Origin: Alkalibacterium sp. 20 | Lineage (GTDB): Bacteria > Bacillota > Bacilli > Lactobacillales > Carnobacteriaceae_A | Direction: 5' to 3' | DNA: 43,037 nt | Assembly (NCBI RefSeq): GCF_001885615.1 | Contig: NZ_LSRN01000022.1 | Location: forward strand, 1 to 43,037 | Shown here: in pieces, positions 18,904 to 27,233 of the stretch | Layout: each line of letters starts with the position of its first letter | Numbering within the stretch: the first letter of the stretch is position 1 | The notes under the pieces: generated by a model | Told to the model about the DNA's origin: nothing | The model's input: the letters and a program-made list of their open reading frames with translations, nothing else | The model's database searches: none | Position numbers and translations under genes: made by a program

Positions 18904-19479
18904 TTAGTTTTTCAGTACCGTTTCAAAATGAGCCAGTTTCCTGGCGATCTGTTTTTTCCAGCCATACACCGTTTTACGGCTGACACCAAACTCTGTAGCC
19001 ACTTCGGTTACCGTTCGCTGGTGGAACACCAACGCTTTCAGCAGGTTCTGTTCGTTGACGCTTAAACACTGCAGCATCGTATAAAACAGTTCCCAGGTGA
19101 TCCAGTCATCCGTTTGGGCATCCACTTTTGGATCCTTCCACTCCGTCATCTCTTCCGGCAACACCGTTTCCTTTTCTTGCTTGCGCATACTGCGCCGCAT
19201 CTCGTCAATAATCGCCCAGCGAATCTTCTGAAAGGCATAGCCGGTGAACTGATACAGATACTCTTCGCACCGTAAATCTTCCGGGAACGATTCATACGCT
19301 CCCACTAGTTTCATCAACCCCACCTGCACATAATCATCGTAGTCCGGGTGATTGTAAGAAATCCCGCACTTCTTCAGCACACCATAAACAATCGACTGAT
19401 GCACAAAGAAAAAATCATGTTCCAATTCTTCTGTCAGTTGTCTCTTCACTATTGGTCCCATTCTTGAAAGATCTTCCAT
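18904..19479 (-). CDS. Sigma-70-family RNA polymerase sigma factor, ComX/SigH-like
   Basis: 191 aa. Region 2 is visible as HPDYDDYVQVGLMKLVGAYE and FTGYAFQKIRWAIIDEMRRS (-10 recognition), and region 4 as SVNEQNLLKALVFHQRTVTE then VATEFGVSRKTVYGWKKQIA, a helix-turn-helix for the -35 element. Size and layout match the small alternative sigma factors ComX/SigX and SigH that switch on competence genes in streptococci, staphylococci and lactobacilli. It is first in a two-gene operon with the amidase. The start is uncertain: ATG at 19479 and ATG at 19461 both lack a clear ribosome-binding site, which fits tight translational control of such factors. Confidence 0.82.
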   Translation of the reverse strand: MEDLSRMGPIVKRQLTEELEHDFFFVHQSIVYGVLKKCGISYNHPDYDDYVQVGLMKLVGAYESFPEDLRCEEYLYQFTGYAFQKIRWAIIDEMRRSMRKQEKETVLPEEMTEWKDPKVDAQTDDWITWELFYTMLQCLSVNEQNLLKALVFHQRTVTEVATEFGVSRKTVYGWKKQIARKLAHFETVLKN

Positions 19480-20411
19480 TTATATTTGTACTGGCCAGGT
19501 ACACCTTTAATATAGATGGAAGAGCTCTCTCATACAAAAGACCAAAGTTGACCGTTTGGCGGAAGAAATATCGGATAAGAAGTAGTTTGGAACAGAATCA
19601 GCTGAACTTGGAAAACTAAGCGACTGATTTTCAGTGAGATCTAATAAAAAAATTTAAAAAACTTACTTTTAAGCATAAAAAAAGATGCCTCCGAGGAAGT
19701 GTCTTGGAAAAAGCTATGTTTGGAAATTTTGTCAGGCATCTGACAAAATGGACCTTATTTGCCCTGGTCTAGGGTCAATCGGTATGAGTGAGTGCCTGTT
19801 TCAGACCTACTCGTACCGATAACTGCTCTTTCGATACAAGTGCAGCTATCATTCCCGTTGACTTGTTCCGGTAAAGCTTAATCGGCACGAGTGACACCTT
19901 GATTTGTCAAAACTCATGCCGATTTGCATTCAGAGACAACGTTCCTTTCATTCAAGTAGGTAGTTTTCGCCGAGCGAAAACTGTCTAATCGAAAATACAT
20001 CTCTTCAAGTGACTAAATAACCTTGAAAAAAGATTTTTAAGGTTAAACTTAAGCAGTTTTTCCTATTAACCGCTATACTTCTTAAGATTATCGTTTATCT
20101 TAAGAAGTACCTCTCTCTATTAAGAAAACTTCTGAAGATTAACTACTAATCTTCAGAAGTTTTAAATTAAAATGCTTTAACTTCTTAACTTAAGCAGTGA
20201 TTTTTCGTTTAACCTGCTTGATTTGAATATGGAAAAGAAATAGCGACTTGAGTAGTACGGAGAATCAGGGCCATCAGTGCTGGGGTTTTTAGCTCGTCGA
20301 AAAATATCCGAGTACGTTTAAAATGCCAAAAACTTTCCAACTTAGTTTGAAAAGTGTAAGATTGATTTTGTAAGCTGATAAAGACGATAATTTTGAGAGG
20401 ATGGTGAGCGA
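19480..20411. repeat. 930-base intergenic repeat mosaic
   Basis: No gene. Contents in order: the palindrome ATTTTGTCAG-GCAT-CTGACAAAAT (19726-19749); a block at about 19765-19945 (AATCGGTA(T/C)(G/A)AGTGA..., GTTCCGGTAAAG, GGCACGAGTGACACCTTGATT) that recurs at 34915-35100; AGTTTTCGC-CGA-GCGAAAACT (19962-19982); the hairpin ACTTCTTAAGAT/ATCTTAAGAAGT (20077-20108); and a perfect 17-base stem AAAACTTCTGAAGATTA/complement (20125-20163). The promoters of the sigma operon and of the gene at 20412 lie at its two ends. Confidence 0.85.
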
Positions 20412-21020
20412 ATGATTTATCAATTTAAAGTCACGCTGAAAGACGTCGGGGTGCCTGTGTGGAGACGGCTTCAAGTGGATAGCGAGACAACGTTCGAAGA
20501 ATTCCACTACATACTTATGGCCGCTTTTGACTGGCTGGGCTATCATCTGCACGAGTTTGACATACGCAAAACCAATGGGCGCCGAACGAGCAATACACGC
20601 ATCGGTCAACCAGAAGACGAGCCTTTAGAACTGACTGATCCGCTTCTGCTTCATTTAAGAAAGACCCTCGCTCACCCGGAATTTTATGACCTCCCCCGCT
20701 TTTTCCAGGAAAAAGACGAACATTTATCAACCTGGTTCAAGATTGAAAAAGACCGTGCCTTATACACCTATGACTTTGGAGATGACTGGGAGCACGAAAT
20801 CGTATTAGAAAAAATACTGGACCCCGACCCGATTACAAATTACCCTCTCTGTACAAAAGCTAAAAATGATACACCGCTTGAGGACAGTCGCAGGGATCTG
20901 CTTGATAACGAATTGGACCTGACGAATCCCAACTGGAAACGGACCGCTCTAGACATCAATGATACCTTCAGGAGTGAAGGCTGGAAAGATGACTTTTTAG
21001 ACAGAGAAGATTTTATTTGA
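20412..21020 (+). CDS. Plasmid pRiA4b ORF-3 family protein
   Basis: 202 aa. MIYQFKVTLKDVGVPVWRRL then QVDSETTFEEFHYILMAAFD is the family's opening (a strand, PxxWRR, then the FxxLHxxIxxAFxW helix), and LYTYDFGDDWEHEIVLEKIL is the YxYDFGDxWxHxIxLE signature. Biochemical function is unknown; the family is also annotated as an IS1096 passenger TnpR-like protein, a historical label. ATG with GGTGAG 3-4 bases upstream. It is followed 88 bases later by a basic protein on the same strand. Two more members of this family lie in the window (21918-22652, broken, and 31224-32258). Confidence 0.88.
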   Translation: MIYQFKVTLKDVGVPVWRRLQVDSETTFEEFHYILMAAFDWLGYHLHEFDIRKTNGRRTSNTRIGQPEDEPLELTDPLLLHLRKTLAHPEFYDLPRFFQEKDEHLSTWFKIEKDRALYTYDFGDDWEHEIVLEKILDPDPITNYPLCTKAKNDTPLEDSRRDLLDNELDLTNPNWKRTALDINDTFRSEGWKDDFLDREDFI

Positions 21021-21108
21021 CCCATCCACGTTCATCCTTTCATCCCCTGTTAGAAGGCACTGTTTTTATGTTATACTAAGCAAATCAGCGTAAAAGGAGA
21101 AAATTATA

Positions 21109-21756
21109 ATGAATGAGCAGTTAATAGAGACCATCAAACAGTTGGAAATCAAGAAAGCGCCCGAGGAACAGTCCTTAGAGGCAGCAAATCAGACTTACAC
21201 AAAAAAACAATTGGCCCATTTTATCGAACGCCATGAGCTACCGATCGCTAAAAGCTGGAAAAAGGATGAAATCGTCTCATCCTTGACAGAGTGGATGAAA
21301 GAAGCGAGGATAAACTTATTGACTTCAGATGCAGAACTTCGCTCATTTTACTCTTATAATGTAAAATCTGCCGAACAGCCTCTCGATATTTACGACGCTA
21401 ATCTATCAGAAACTGACTTGGAACGTGTCCTTCTTCTGATAGAACATGGCTTGATTTTTAATATCGACGGAGAGCTTTGGGTGCCAGATGAAACAATAAA
21501 AGTTGTCACAGATGATGTTGAGTCACCTGAGCTCACTTCTACCGAAAAAGAAGCCGTACCTGAAGAAAAAGCTGAAGAGACTAAGACTCAGTCAGAATCA
21601 CTCCAGCAGAAACGTACGCAAAGCCATCCTCGTGGTCAGAGGACTCAAACGACCGCTTCGTCTGTTTCAACAGAAGAGGAACTGGCTCGGAATAAAAAAA
21701 CAAGACTGAAGTATTTGAAGACACAAGCGAAAAAGAATAAACGAAAGAAAAAATAA
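21109..21756 (+). CDS. Hypothetical basic protein with SAP-like N-terminal motif
   Basis: 215 aa; AAAGGAG lies 8 bases before the ATG, with TTATACTAA as a possible -10 around 21068. Residues about 30-60, YTKKQLAHFIERHELPIAKS then WKKDEIVSSLTEWM, look like a SAP/HeH helix-extension-helix DNA-binding motif. A second helical region, ETDLERVLLLIEHGLIFNID, resembles a winged-helix end. From about residue 130 the chain is low-complexity Glu/Lys/Ser/Thr, ending in a strongly basic tail (KTQAKKNKRKKK). This composition suggests nucleic-acid binding. Function unknown. It could be co-transcribed with the pRiA4b-type gene upstream. Confidence 0.7.
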   Translation: MNEQLIETIKQLEIKKAPEEQSLEAANQTYTKKQLAHFIERHELPIAKSWKKDEIVSSLTEWMKEARINLLTSDAELRSFYSYNVKSAEQPLDIYDANLSETDLERVLLLIEHGLIFNIDGELWVPDETIKVVTDDVESPELTSTEKEAVPEEKAEETKTQSESLQQKRTQSHPRGQRTQTTASSVSTEEELARNKKTRLKYLKTQAKKNKRKKK

Positions 21757-21824
21757 TAAAAGCACAGAAAACACCTACTGATTAAACCTCAATTTTAGAC
21801 TAACACAAAAAAATGAGACAATAT

Positions 21825-21875
21825 AAAACACCTTCGAAATGGTATAATATCAAATACTATCTCGGAGGTGTTTTT
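21825..21875. terminator. Terminator-like hairpin
   Basis: AAAACACCTTCGA pairs (one mismatch) with TCGGAGGTGTTTT across a 24-base loop that itself pairs partly (GGTATAATATCAAATACT). A T-run follows on the plus strand and A-rich DNA precedes, so it can serve the gene at 21109 and the pseudogene at 21918. Confidence 0.65.
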
Positions 21876-21917
21876 AATGTTAGATTGTTATTTTTCAGTA
21901 ATCAAAAAAATTCCTTG

Positions 21918-22652
21918 TCAGCTTTTTCGATATTTGTCTTCTACAATATTATAATTATCATGGCTAATTTTGTCCCACTCGGTTTTCTTGTACTTAATCC
22001 CTTTCAACCTTTCGTTGATCCATTGGGCATCATATTCTCTAAAGTAAAGTGATTTAGCCCACGTTCTCACTTCTTCATGTTCAGGATGCTCCTTATTTCG
22101 GTATGCTTTAAGGAACTCGTAAAACCCGTGCAGTCCACCAACGTCTTCAGGTGGCGCGGTTTCTTCTCCATCTAGAAGTGTCGGAAAACCAAAAAAATAA
22201 TCCTCGACAACGTCTTCAAGCATCACAGTGAAACACCAGCCATCCCCAAAATCATAGGTGTATGTGACTTTCGTATACATCTCCCGATAGTCGTCAATTT
22301 TGAGTCCGGTCGGTTTGCGCACTTCCGTCTGCAGCCTTATCTGATAATCCTTCTCAAATTCAAGCATGTTCGCCGGAGTAAAGACTAGCTGTTCCTCGAA
22401 CAGTGCTTTGTTCTTCAGGTAATACTTGTGCTCGAGATAAGCTTCTTCATTGTTTGTGACGTTTTTATTCTCTTTTGGGAGTTCAAACTTATAAAGATGA
22501 TAGCTATTGGATGGGTAGCCGCTCTAAAAATTGGTGACATTTTGAATCACGTCATGCGATCTGTTATAAGTCGCTCCTGCCGGCATTATGACTCTTCGCC
22601 AAATCAACGGTTTGGATCCAACCAGTTCTATTTTTATGATATATGCTTTCAA
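21918..22652 (-). pseudogene. Plasmid pRiA4b ORF-3 family protein with one in-frame amber codon
   Basis: From a TTG at 22652 (GGGAGG 9 bases upstream) the frame reads LKAYIIKIELVGSKPLIWRR then VIMPAGATYNRSHDVIQNVT, stops at TAG 22526-22524, and continues in the same frame as SGYPSNSYHLYKFELPKENK to VTYTYDFGDGWCFTVMLEDV, EDVGGLHGFYEFLKAYRN and the end at 21918. This is a complete family member of about 244 codons interrupted by a single nonsense codon, probably CAG to TAG. Everything after the stop still looks selected, so the mutation is recent or is a sequencing error. Both the N-terminal PxIWRR and the DFGDGW signatures are present. Confidence 0.85.
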
Positions 22653-23009
22653 TAATACCTTCCTCCCATAAATAAGTTGATGGTAATTGATAAGTATAGT
22701 GTGCATGAAGCTGTATAGTATATAAAGAACAAGCCTACAGTGGTTTTCGTTAATTCAGGAAAAATTATTCTGTCATCCATTATAACTATAATACTAATAT
22801 AAAGAAGTAAAGCCATTATTTGCCTCTGCTTGTCTCGATTAACTTTTAATCTAAACAAGTGAACAGAAATAAATGAGCAACTTATACAATTCAGCTAGTA
22901 TAACGTAAAAACGGCTGATCCATGTCAGAACCAGCCGTTTCATTACACTAGGTCATCTTATTTTTTTACTTTCCCGCTATTCATTATAGTACTTTTGAGA
23001 TTTAATAGT
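22653..23009. other. Intergenic with a minus-strand terminator at 22907-22940
   Basis: AAACGGCTG/CAGCCGTTT hairpin at 22909-22940, giving a T-run on the minus strand; it probably served the toxin-antitoxin remnant just upstream. The rest is AT-rich. A 69-codon hydrophobic frame at 22649-22858 has no ribosome-binding site and I do not count it as a gene. Confidence 0.55.
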
Positions 23010-23068
23010 CGTAAGATACCACTGGATCAAAGTCAATTCCTATAATATCTCATTTGTGAGGATATGCT
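23010..23068 (-). pseudogene. PemK/MazF-type toxin, 5' remnant
   Basis: Downstream of the antitoxin remnant one minus-strand frame reads YPHK-stop-DIIGIDFDPVVSYDY, which fits the N-terminal strand of PemK/MazF endoribonucleases (...KGDIIxIDFDPxxGxE...), with Gly replaced by TGA. Only about 20 codons remain before more stops. The order antitoxin-toxin is as in functional pairs. Confidence 0.6.
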
Positions 23069-23084
23069 TATCAACTGTTTATTA

Positions 23085-23318
23085 CCAGATCTCTTTTTCA
23101 GCCGGTTTCATGTCAGCCCACACATCTTTTTAATAATATTCCCCAGGTTCTGCATTTTTGAACAGATTATCAACTTTAGGAATCAACGTTATAGTTCCGT
23201 GGTCATCCGTTTTCACAATATACTCTGTAGTCATGTCCAGTTTTTTCGCTTCAGAAACAAGAATAGTAAGGACGACAGGGCATAAGCTTCCTTGTTTACG
23301 TAATTTAGCAATTGACAT
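23085..23318 (-). pseudogene. AbrB/MazE-type antitoxin, decayed
   Basis: The frame from 23318 reads MSIAKLRKQGSLCPVVLTIL then VSEAKKLDMTTEYIVKTDDH and TLIPKVDNLFKNAEPGEYY, TAA, then KDVWADMKPAEKEIW. The RKQG...VLTI...EAKKLDM...EYIV pattern is the SpoVT/AbrB fold of PemI/MazE antitoxins. The usual RKQGNSxxxTIP core is disturbed, and the C-terminal toxin-binding part lies beyond a stop. Together with the toxin remnant downstream it marks a dead toxin-antitoxin pair. Confidence 0.65.
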
Positions 23319-23392
23319 TGGAATAACGCATAAGGATTAATTGATGAGGCAGGGTTACAAATTAAGCTCACTTACTCTGATTACTGGCCAAT

Positions 23393-23560
23393 TCAATTAT
23401 CATATAATTCATTTATGTCTAAATAATCAGATAATTGTTTTTGCATCGTTTTCACGTAGTCATCTTTATGACAAAGATGCTCTGTTTGATCCCCGTTTTA
23501 CTTCACGTAAGCACACATGATCAGATAGGAAACTCGCTCCAAACTATAGTTTCATAAAAG
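23393..23560 (-). pseudogene. Unassigned coding remnant
   Basis: One minus-strand frame reads YSLERVSYLIMCAYVK, stop, NGDQTEHLCHKDDYVKTMQK then QLSDYLDINELYDN and TGA at 23393. It is protein-like and interrupted once. I do not recognise the family. It lies between the toxin-antitoxin remnant and the transketolase gene and may be the 3' end of a lost gene. Confidence 0.35.
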
Positions 23561-23587
23561 TAGTCAAATTCATTTGATGACTTCCTT

Positions 23588-25573
23588 TTATATACTTTTA
23601 TATAGTTTCATTGCATTTTCTAAAGTAAAACCAAATTTTTCCATGACTTCAGTTGGTTCCCCTGAAATTCCAAAAGAATCAATGCTTAGTATTTTACCTT
23701 TGTCACCAACATATTCTTTCCATCCCAACTTAGAGCCCATTTCAATACTCAATCTTTTTGTTAAATGAGTAGGTAACACCTTTAATCGATAGGCTTCAGG
23801 TTGTTGTTCGAATAATTCCCACGAAGGTAAACTGACTACATTTACAAATATTTCTTCTTTTTCAAGTTCTTGCTTAACAGCTAAAGCCAAATCTACTTCT
23901 GAACCGGTAGCAATAATGATTCCTTCAGGATTCTTAACCTGTTCTACAATATAGCCACCTTTTTTTGTACCTTCTTTAACGATTTCCGGCGACACTTTAA
24001 GTGTATCAGTTGCTTGTCTTGAAAGTACAAGCATAGTCGGTTTATTTTTTGAATCTAAAGCAATCTCCCAAGCAGCTGCTGTTTCATTGCCATCAGCAGG
24101 ACGAATAACAGTGATATTAGGCATCGATCTAAATGCAGCCAATTGCTCAATTGGTTGATGAGTAGGTCCATCTTTCCCCACGGCAATACTATCGTGTGTA
24201 AATACATAAATGACTGGAAGGCCCATCAGAGCAGATAATCTAATCGCTGGTTTCATGTAATCTGAGAAAGTGAAATAGGTGCTAACAAAAGGAACAAAAT
24301 GATTTAAAGCCAATCCATTAGCAATAGTCGCCATAGCAAATTCCCTCACCCCGAAATAAATATTCCGACCACTAAAATCATCTTTTGTAATTCTATCAGA
24401 ATCATCTATGCTTACTTTCGTTGATCCACTTAAATCTGCCGATCCACCAATTAATTGAGGAATGTCTTTACAAACAGCATTTAATACAGAATGCGAAGCT
24501 ACCCGTGTTGCTATTTTTTTATCGTTGACGTCAAAAATAGGTAATTTTTCTTTGAAGGACGAATCGATTCTATTTTGGATGAACGATTGCAAATCATTGA
24601 ATAAAGCAGGATCATCCTTTTCTAACTTCTGTACTTTTTCTTTCCACTGATTCTCTTTTTCGTTCCCTCGCTCTTTTATAACTGAAAAATCAGCATAAAC
24701 TTCTTTGGGTACATGAAAATCTTTCTTAGAATCCCAATCGTAGAATTCTTTAGCTTTTTTAACGTTTTCCTCACCCACCGGATCACTATGTGCATTGTGT
24801 GTTCCTTCAATGTCAGGCAATCCATAGCCAATAATTGTATTGACTTCAATCAGTGTCGGTCTATCTGCTTGTTTTGCTGCAACGATAGCGTCATCAATAC
24901 TCATTACATCCGTACCATCTTCTACTTTAATGTAATTCCAGTGAACAGCTTCAAACTTTTTCTTGATATCATCACTAAAAGAAGCGTCTAGTTGTTCATC
25001 TAATGAAGAATGATTTGAATCGTATAAAACGATTAATTTATTTAAATTCAAATGACCGGCTAAAGATATAGCTTCATGACTCACGCCTTCCATCAAGTCA
25101 CCATCTCCACACAATACATATGTGTAATAATCAATTACCTTCAAATCTTCTTGATTAAATTGATTCGCTAACTTTTTCTCTGCCATTGCCATACCGACTG
25201 CCATCGAAATCCCTTGTCCTAAAGGTCCAGTCGTTACTTCTACACCTTCCGTGTGTTCCCATTCCGGATGACCAGGAGTTTTACTCCCTGTTTCTCTAAA
25301 ATCTTTTATATCTTCAATGGACAGGTTAAACCCACTTAAATGTAGCAGTCCATATAAAAGCATTGATCCATGACCTGCAGAAAGCACAAACCTATCACGG
25401 TTGTACCATTCAGGATTATTTGGATTAATATTTAAATGGTTCTTCCACAATATATAGCCCATAGGAGCCGCCCCTAGAGGCAACCCCATATGTCCACTTT
25501 GTGCTTTTTCAACAGCATCGATTGCTAACGTTCTAAGTGTATTAATTGATAATAAGTTATTTTCACGTTCCAC
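23588..25573 (-). CDS. tkt: Transketolase
   Basis: 661 aa, full length, starting at GTG 25573 (GAAGGGATG upstream). NTLRTLAIDAVEKAQSGHMG is the N-terminal substrate/TPP region, GPLGQGISMAVGMA follows, YVLCGDGDLMEGVSHEA is the thiamine-diphosphate/Mg motif, and FTHDSIAVGKDGPTHQPIEQ is the pyrimidine-domain signature. It transfers two-carbon units between sedoheptulose-7-P, xylulose-5-P, ribose-5-P and glyceraldehyde-3-P. It is the last gene of a five-gene PTS operon, 33 bases after the EIIC gene, so it looks dedicated to the sugar imported by that PTS rather than being the housekeeping copy; whether another copy exists cannot be seen here. Confidence 0.95.
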   Translation of the reverse strand: MERENNLLSINTLRTLAIDAVEKAQSGHMGLPLGAAPMGYILWKNHLNINPNNPEWYNRDRFVLSAGHGSMLLYGLLHLSGFNLSIEDIKDFRETGSKTPGHPEWEHTEGVEVTTGPLGQGISMAVGMAMAEKKLANQFNQEDLKVIDYYTYVLCGDGDLMEGVSHEAISLAGHLNLNKLIVLYDSNHSSLDEQLDASFSDDIKKKFEAVHWNYIKVEDGTDVMSIDDAIVAAKQADRPTLIEVNTIIGYGLPDIEGTHNAHSDPVGEENVKKAKEFYDWDSKKDFHVPKEVYADFSVIKERGNEKENQWKEKVQKLEKDDPALFNDLQSFIQNRIDSSFKEKLPIFDVNDKKIATRVASHSVLNAVCKDIPQLIGGSADLSGSTKVSIDDSDRITKDDFSGRNIYFGVREFAMATIANGLALNHFVPFVSTYFTFSDYMKPAIRLSALMGLPVIYVFTHDSIAVGKDGPTHQPIEQLAAFRSMPNITVIRPADGNETAAAWEIALDSKNKPTMLVLSRQATDTLKVSPEIVKEGTKKGGYIVEQVKNPEGIIIATGSEVDLALAVKQELEKEEIFVNVVSLPSWELFEQQPEAYRLKVLPTHLTKRLSIEMGSKLGWKEYVGDKGKILSIDSFGISGEPTEVMEKFGFTLENAMKLYKSI

Positions 25574-25606
25574 TATATCATCCCTTCTTTATGAAAAAAA
25601 GTAATT

Positions 25607-26944
25607 TTATATTTTTACTTCTTTAGGTTTTTTTACTATTGAAATTCCAAAGTAAACTAAAATTGCAGCCACTATAGTATAGATTCCAATTTTTCCAAAC
25701 CAGTTAAATAAATAACCGAGAACAATCCCTACAAAAGCAAAGTCAGCATCACCAAATGTGGAGTTCGCAAAACCAAGTTCACCTAGTAATGGTAATAGAA
25801 TTGCGGGTAGTAAGATTAACAATAATCCGTTGACGATTCCTCCAATGACCGTTCCTCTTACTCCGCCAGTTGCATTAGCTAATACACCAGCACCAGCACC
25901 TACGAAGAATAATGGAATAAGTCCTGGAATGATAAGGGGTAAGTCAAAGAATGGAAGAATTGAGAACATAATAAATGCACCAACTACTGAGGAAACAAAT
26001 CCTAACAATACAGCATTGGGAGCATATGGGAAAATAACTGGAACGTCCAAAGCGGGTGTTGAATTTGGAACAAGTTTATCCGAAATACCTTTGAAGGCGG
26101 GAACAATTTCTGCTAACATCATTCTTACACCTTGAAGTACAATAACGAAACCAGCTGTAAATCTAAGCGCTTCTACTATGGCAAACATGACCACGTTATC
26201 TCCACCAGACATATCTGCGATGACTGCTGCATCCGCAAATAAGAAAGTAGAAAGATAAATAATGATCATAACGAGAGCCGTAGAAATCGTATTGTCACGG
26301 AAAAACCCAAGTCCTTCAGGTATCTTTAAATCTTCAGTAGATTTTTCTTTATTACCAAACCATTTACCTATTAATCCAGCCAATGCATAATTCACAGCAT
26401 TGAAGTGACCCATAGCAATATCGTCATTACCTGTTACTTGACGATAAAACGGTTGCACAATTGCAGGAGAAATGGCCATAAACGATCCTAATAAAAATGA
26501 ACCAACTGCAATTAACTCAACCCCAACAAATCCGGCTGTACTTAGAACTGCGGCTAATAAAGCAGCCATAAATAATACATGGTGACCAGACAAGAAAATA
26601 TATTTAATATTTGTAAAGCGTGCTACCAAAATATTCACTAAAAATCCGAAAGCCATAATCAAACTCATTTCAGTCCCCAGAAGGTTCTCTGCAATTCCAA
26701 TTACAGCTTCATTAGCAGGGATTACTCCCTGTACATTAAATGCGTTCTCAAAAGCAGGGCCTAACGTTCCTAGTGCACTTGCAATTATTCCACCACCGGC
26801 TGATAATATTAAGAATCCAATTATCGTTTTCGTGGTGCCCGTAACGATTTTTTGAATCGGTTTTTTCAAGGCTACTAAACCGATAAATGATATCAAACCA
26901 ATGATAATTGCCGGCTGATTAAAAAAACTATAAATAAAGTTCAT
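25607..26944 (-). CDS. PTS EIIC, ascorbate-type (SgaT/UlaA family)
   Basis: 445 aa, highly hydrophobic, about 11-12 membrane segments, starting FIYSFFNQPAIIIGLISFIG. The segments KTIIGFLILSAGGGIIASAL, GHHVLFMAALLAAVLSTAGF and VLQGVRMMLAEIVPAFKGIS fit the UlaA/SgaT family (PF03611), which uses an elevator-type mechanism. It moves the sugar across the membrane while EIIB phosphorylates it. GGGGGAG lies 6 bases before the ATG. EIIB lies 21 bases upstream and EIIA is fused to the regulator at the start of the operon, giving a complete PTS. Ascorbate is only the best-studied substrate of the family. Confidence 0.92.
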   Translation of the reverse strand: MNFIYSFFNQPAIIIGLISFIGLVALKKPIQKIVTGTTKTIIGFLILSAGGGIIASALGTLGPAFENAFNVQGVIPANEAVIGIAENLLGTEMSLIMAFGFLVNILVARFTNIKYIFLSGHHVLFMAALLAAVLSTAGFVGVELIAVGSFLLGSFMAISPAIVQPFYRQVTGNDDIAMGHFNAVNYALAGLIGKWFGNKEKSTEDLKIPEGLGFFRDNTISTALVMIIIYLSTFLFADAAVIADMSGGDNVVMFAIVEALRFTAGFVIVLQGVRMMLAEIVPAFKGISDKLVPNSTPALDVPVIFPYAPNAVLLGFVSSVVGAFIMFSILPFFDLPLIIPGLIPLFFVGAGAGVLANATGGVRGTVIGGIVNGLLLILLPAILLPLLGELGFANSTFGDADFAFVGIVLGYLFNWFGKIGIYTIVAAILVYFGISIVKKPKEVKI

Positions 26945-26965
26945 CTATTTTCTCCCCCATCAAAA

Positions 26966-27232
26966 TTATTTAATTGCATTCATTAACTTTTCTTTGATTG
27001 CACTTTTATCTACAACATTGTTTACAAATATCTTTTTAATATCATAGTCTTCCAATTTGCTTTCGAGTTCTTGTGTAGAAATAATTAAATCAGCTTTATA
27101 GCCACCTACTGAACCTAAATCTATCGCCTCAACATCTGCACTTATTCCTTCGTCTTCCAAAATTGAATCCACATTCATTTTGAGAATTAAACTTGAACCT
27201 GATCCCATTCCACATACTGTTAAAATTTTCAT
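26966..27232 (-). CDS. PTS EIIB, ascorbate-type
   Basis: 88 aa. MKILTVCGMGSGSSLILKMN has the phosphorylated Cys7 in the loop CGMGSGSS. It passes phosphate from the EIIA domain to the incoming sugar at EIIC. ISTQELESKLEDYDIKKIFV and the length match SgaB/UlaB. GGAGGAAAATAAA precedes the ATG, and it lies 1-2 bases after the isomerase gene stop, so translation is probably coupled. Confidence 0.92.
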   Translation of the reverse strand: MKILTVCGMGSGSSLILKMNVDSILEDEGISADVEAIDLGSVGGYKADLIISTQELESKLEDYDIKKIFVNNVVDKSAIKEKLMNAIK

Positions 27233-27233
27233 T

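Noticed and set aside
18035-19479. Prophage lysis module
   Set aside because: The amidase is endolysin-like, but there is no holin, tail or packaging gene nearby, and its operon partner is a sigma factor.
22649-22858. 69-codon hydrophobic minus-strand frame
   Set aside because: It overlaps the start and ribosome-binding site of the pRiA4b-type pseudogene, has no ribosome-binding site of its own and is AT-rich.
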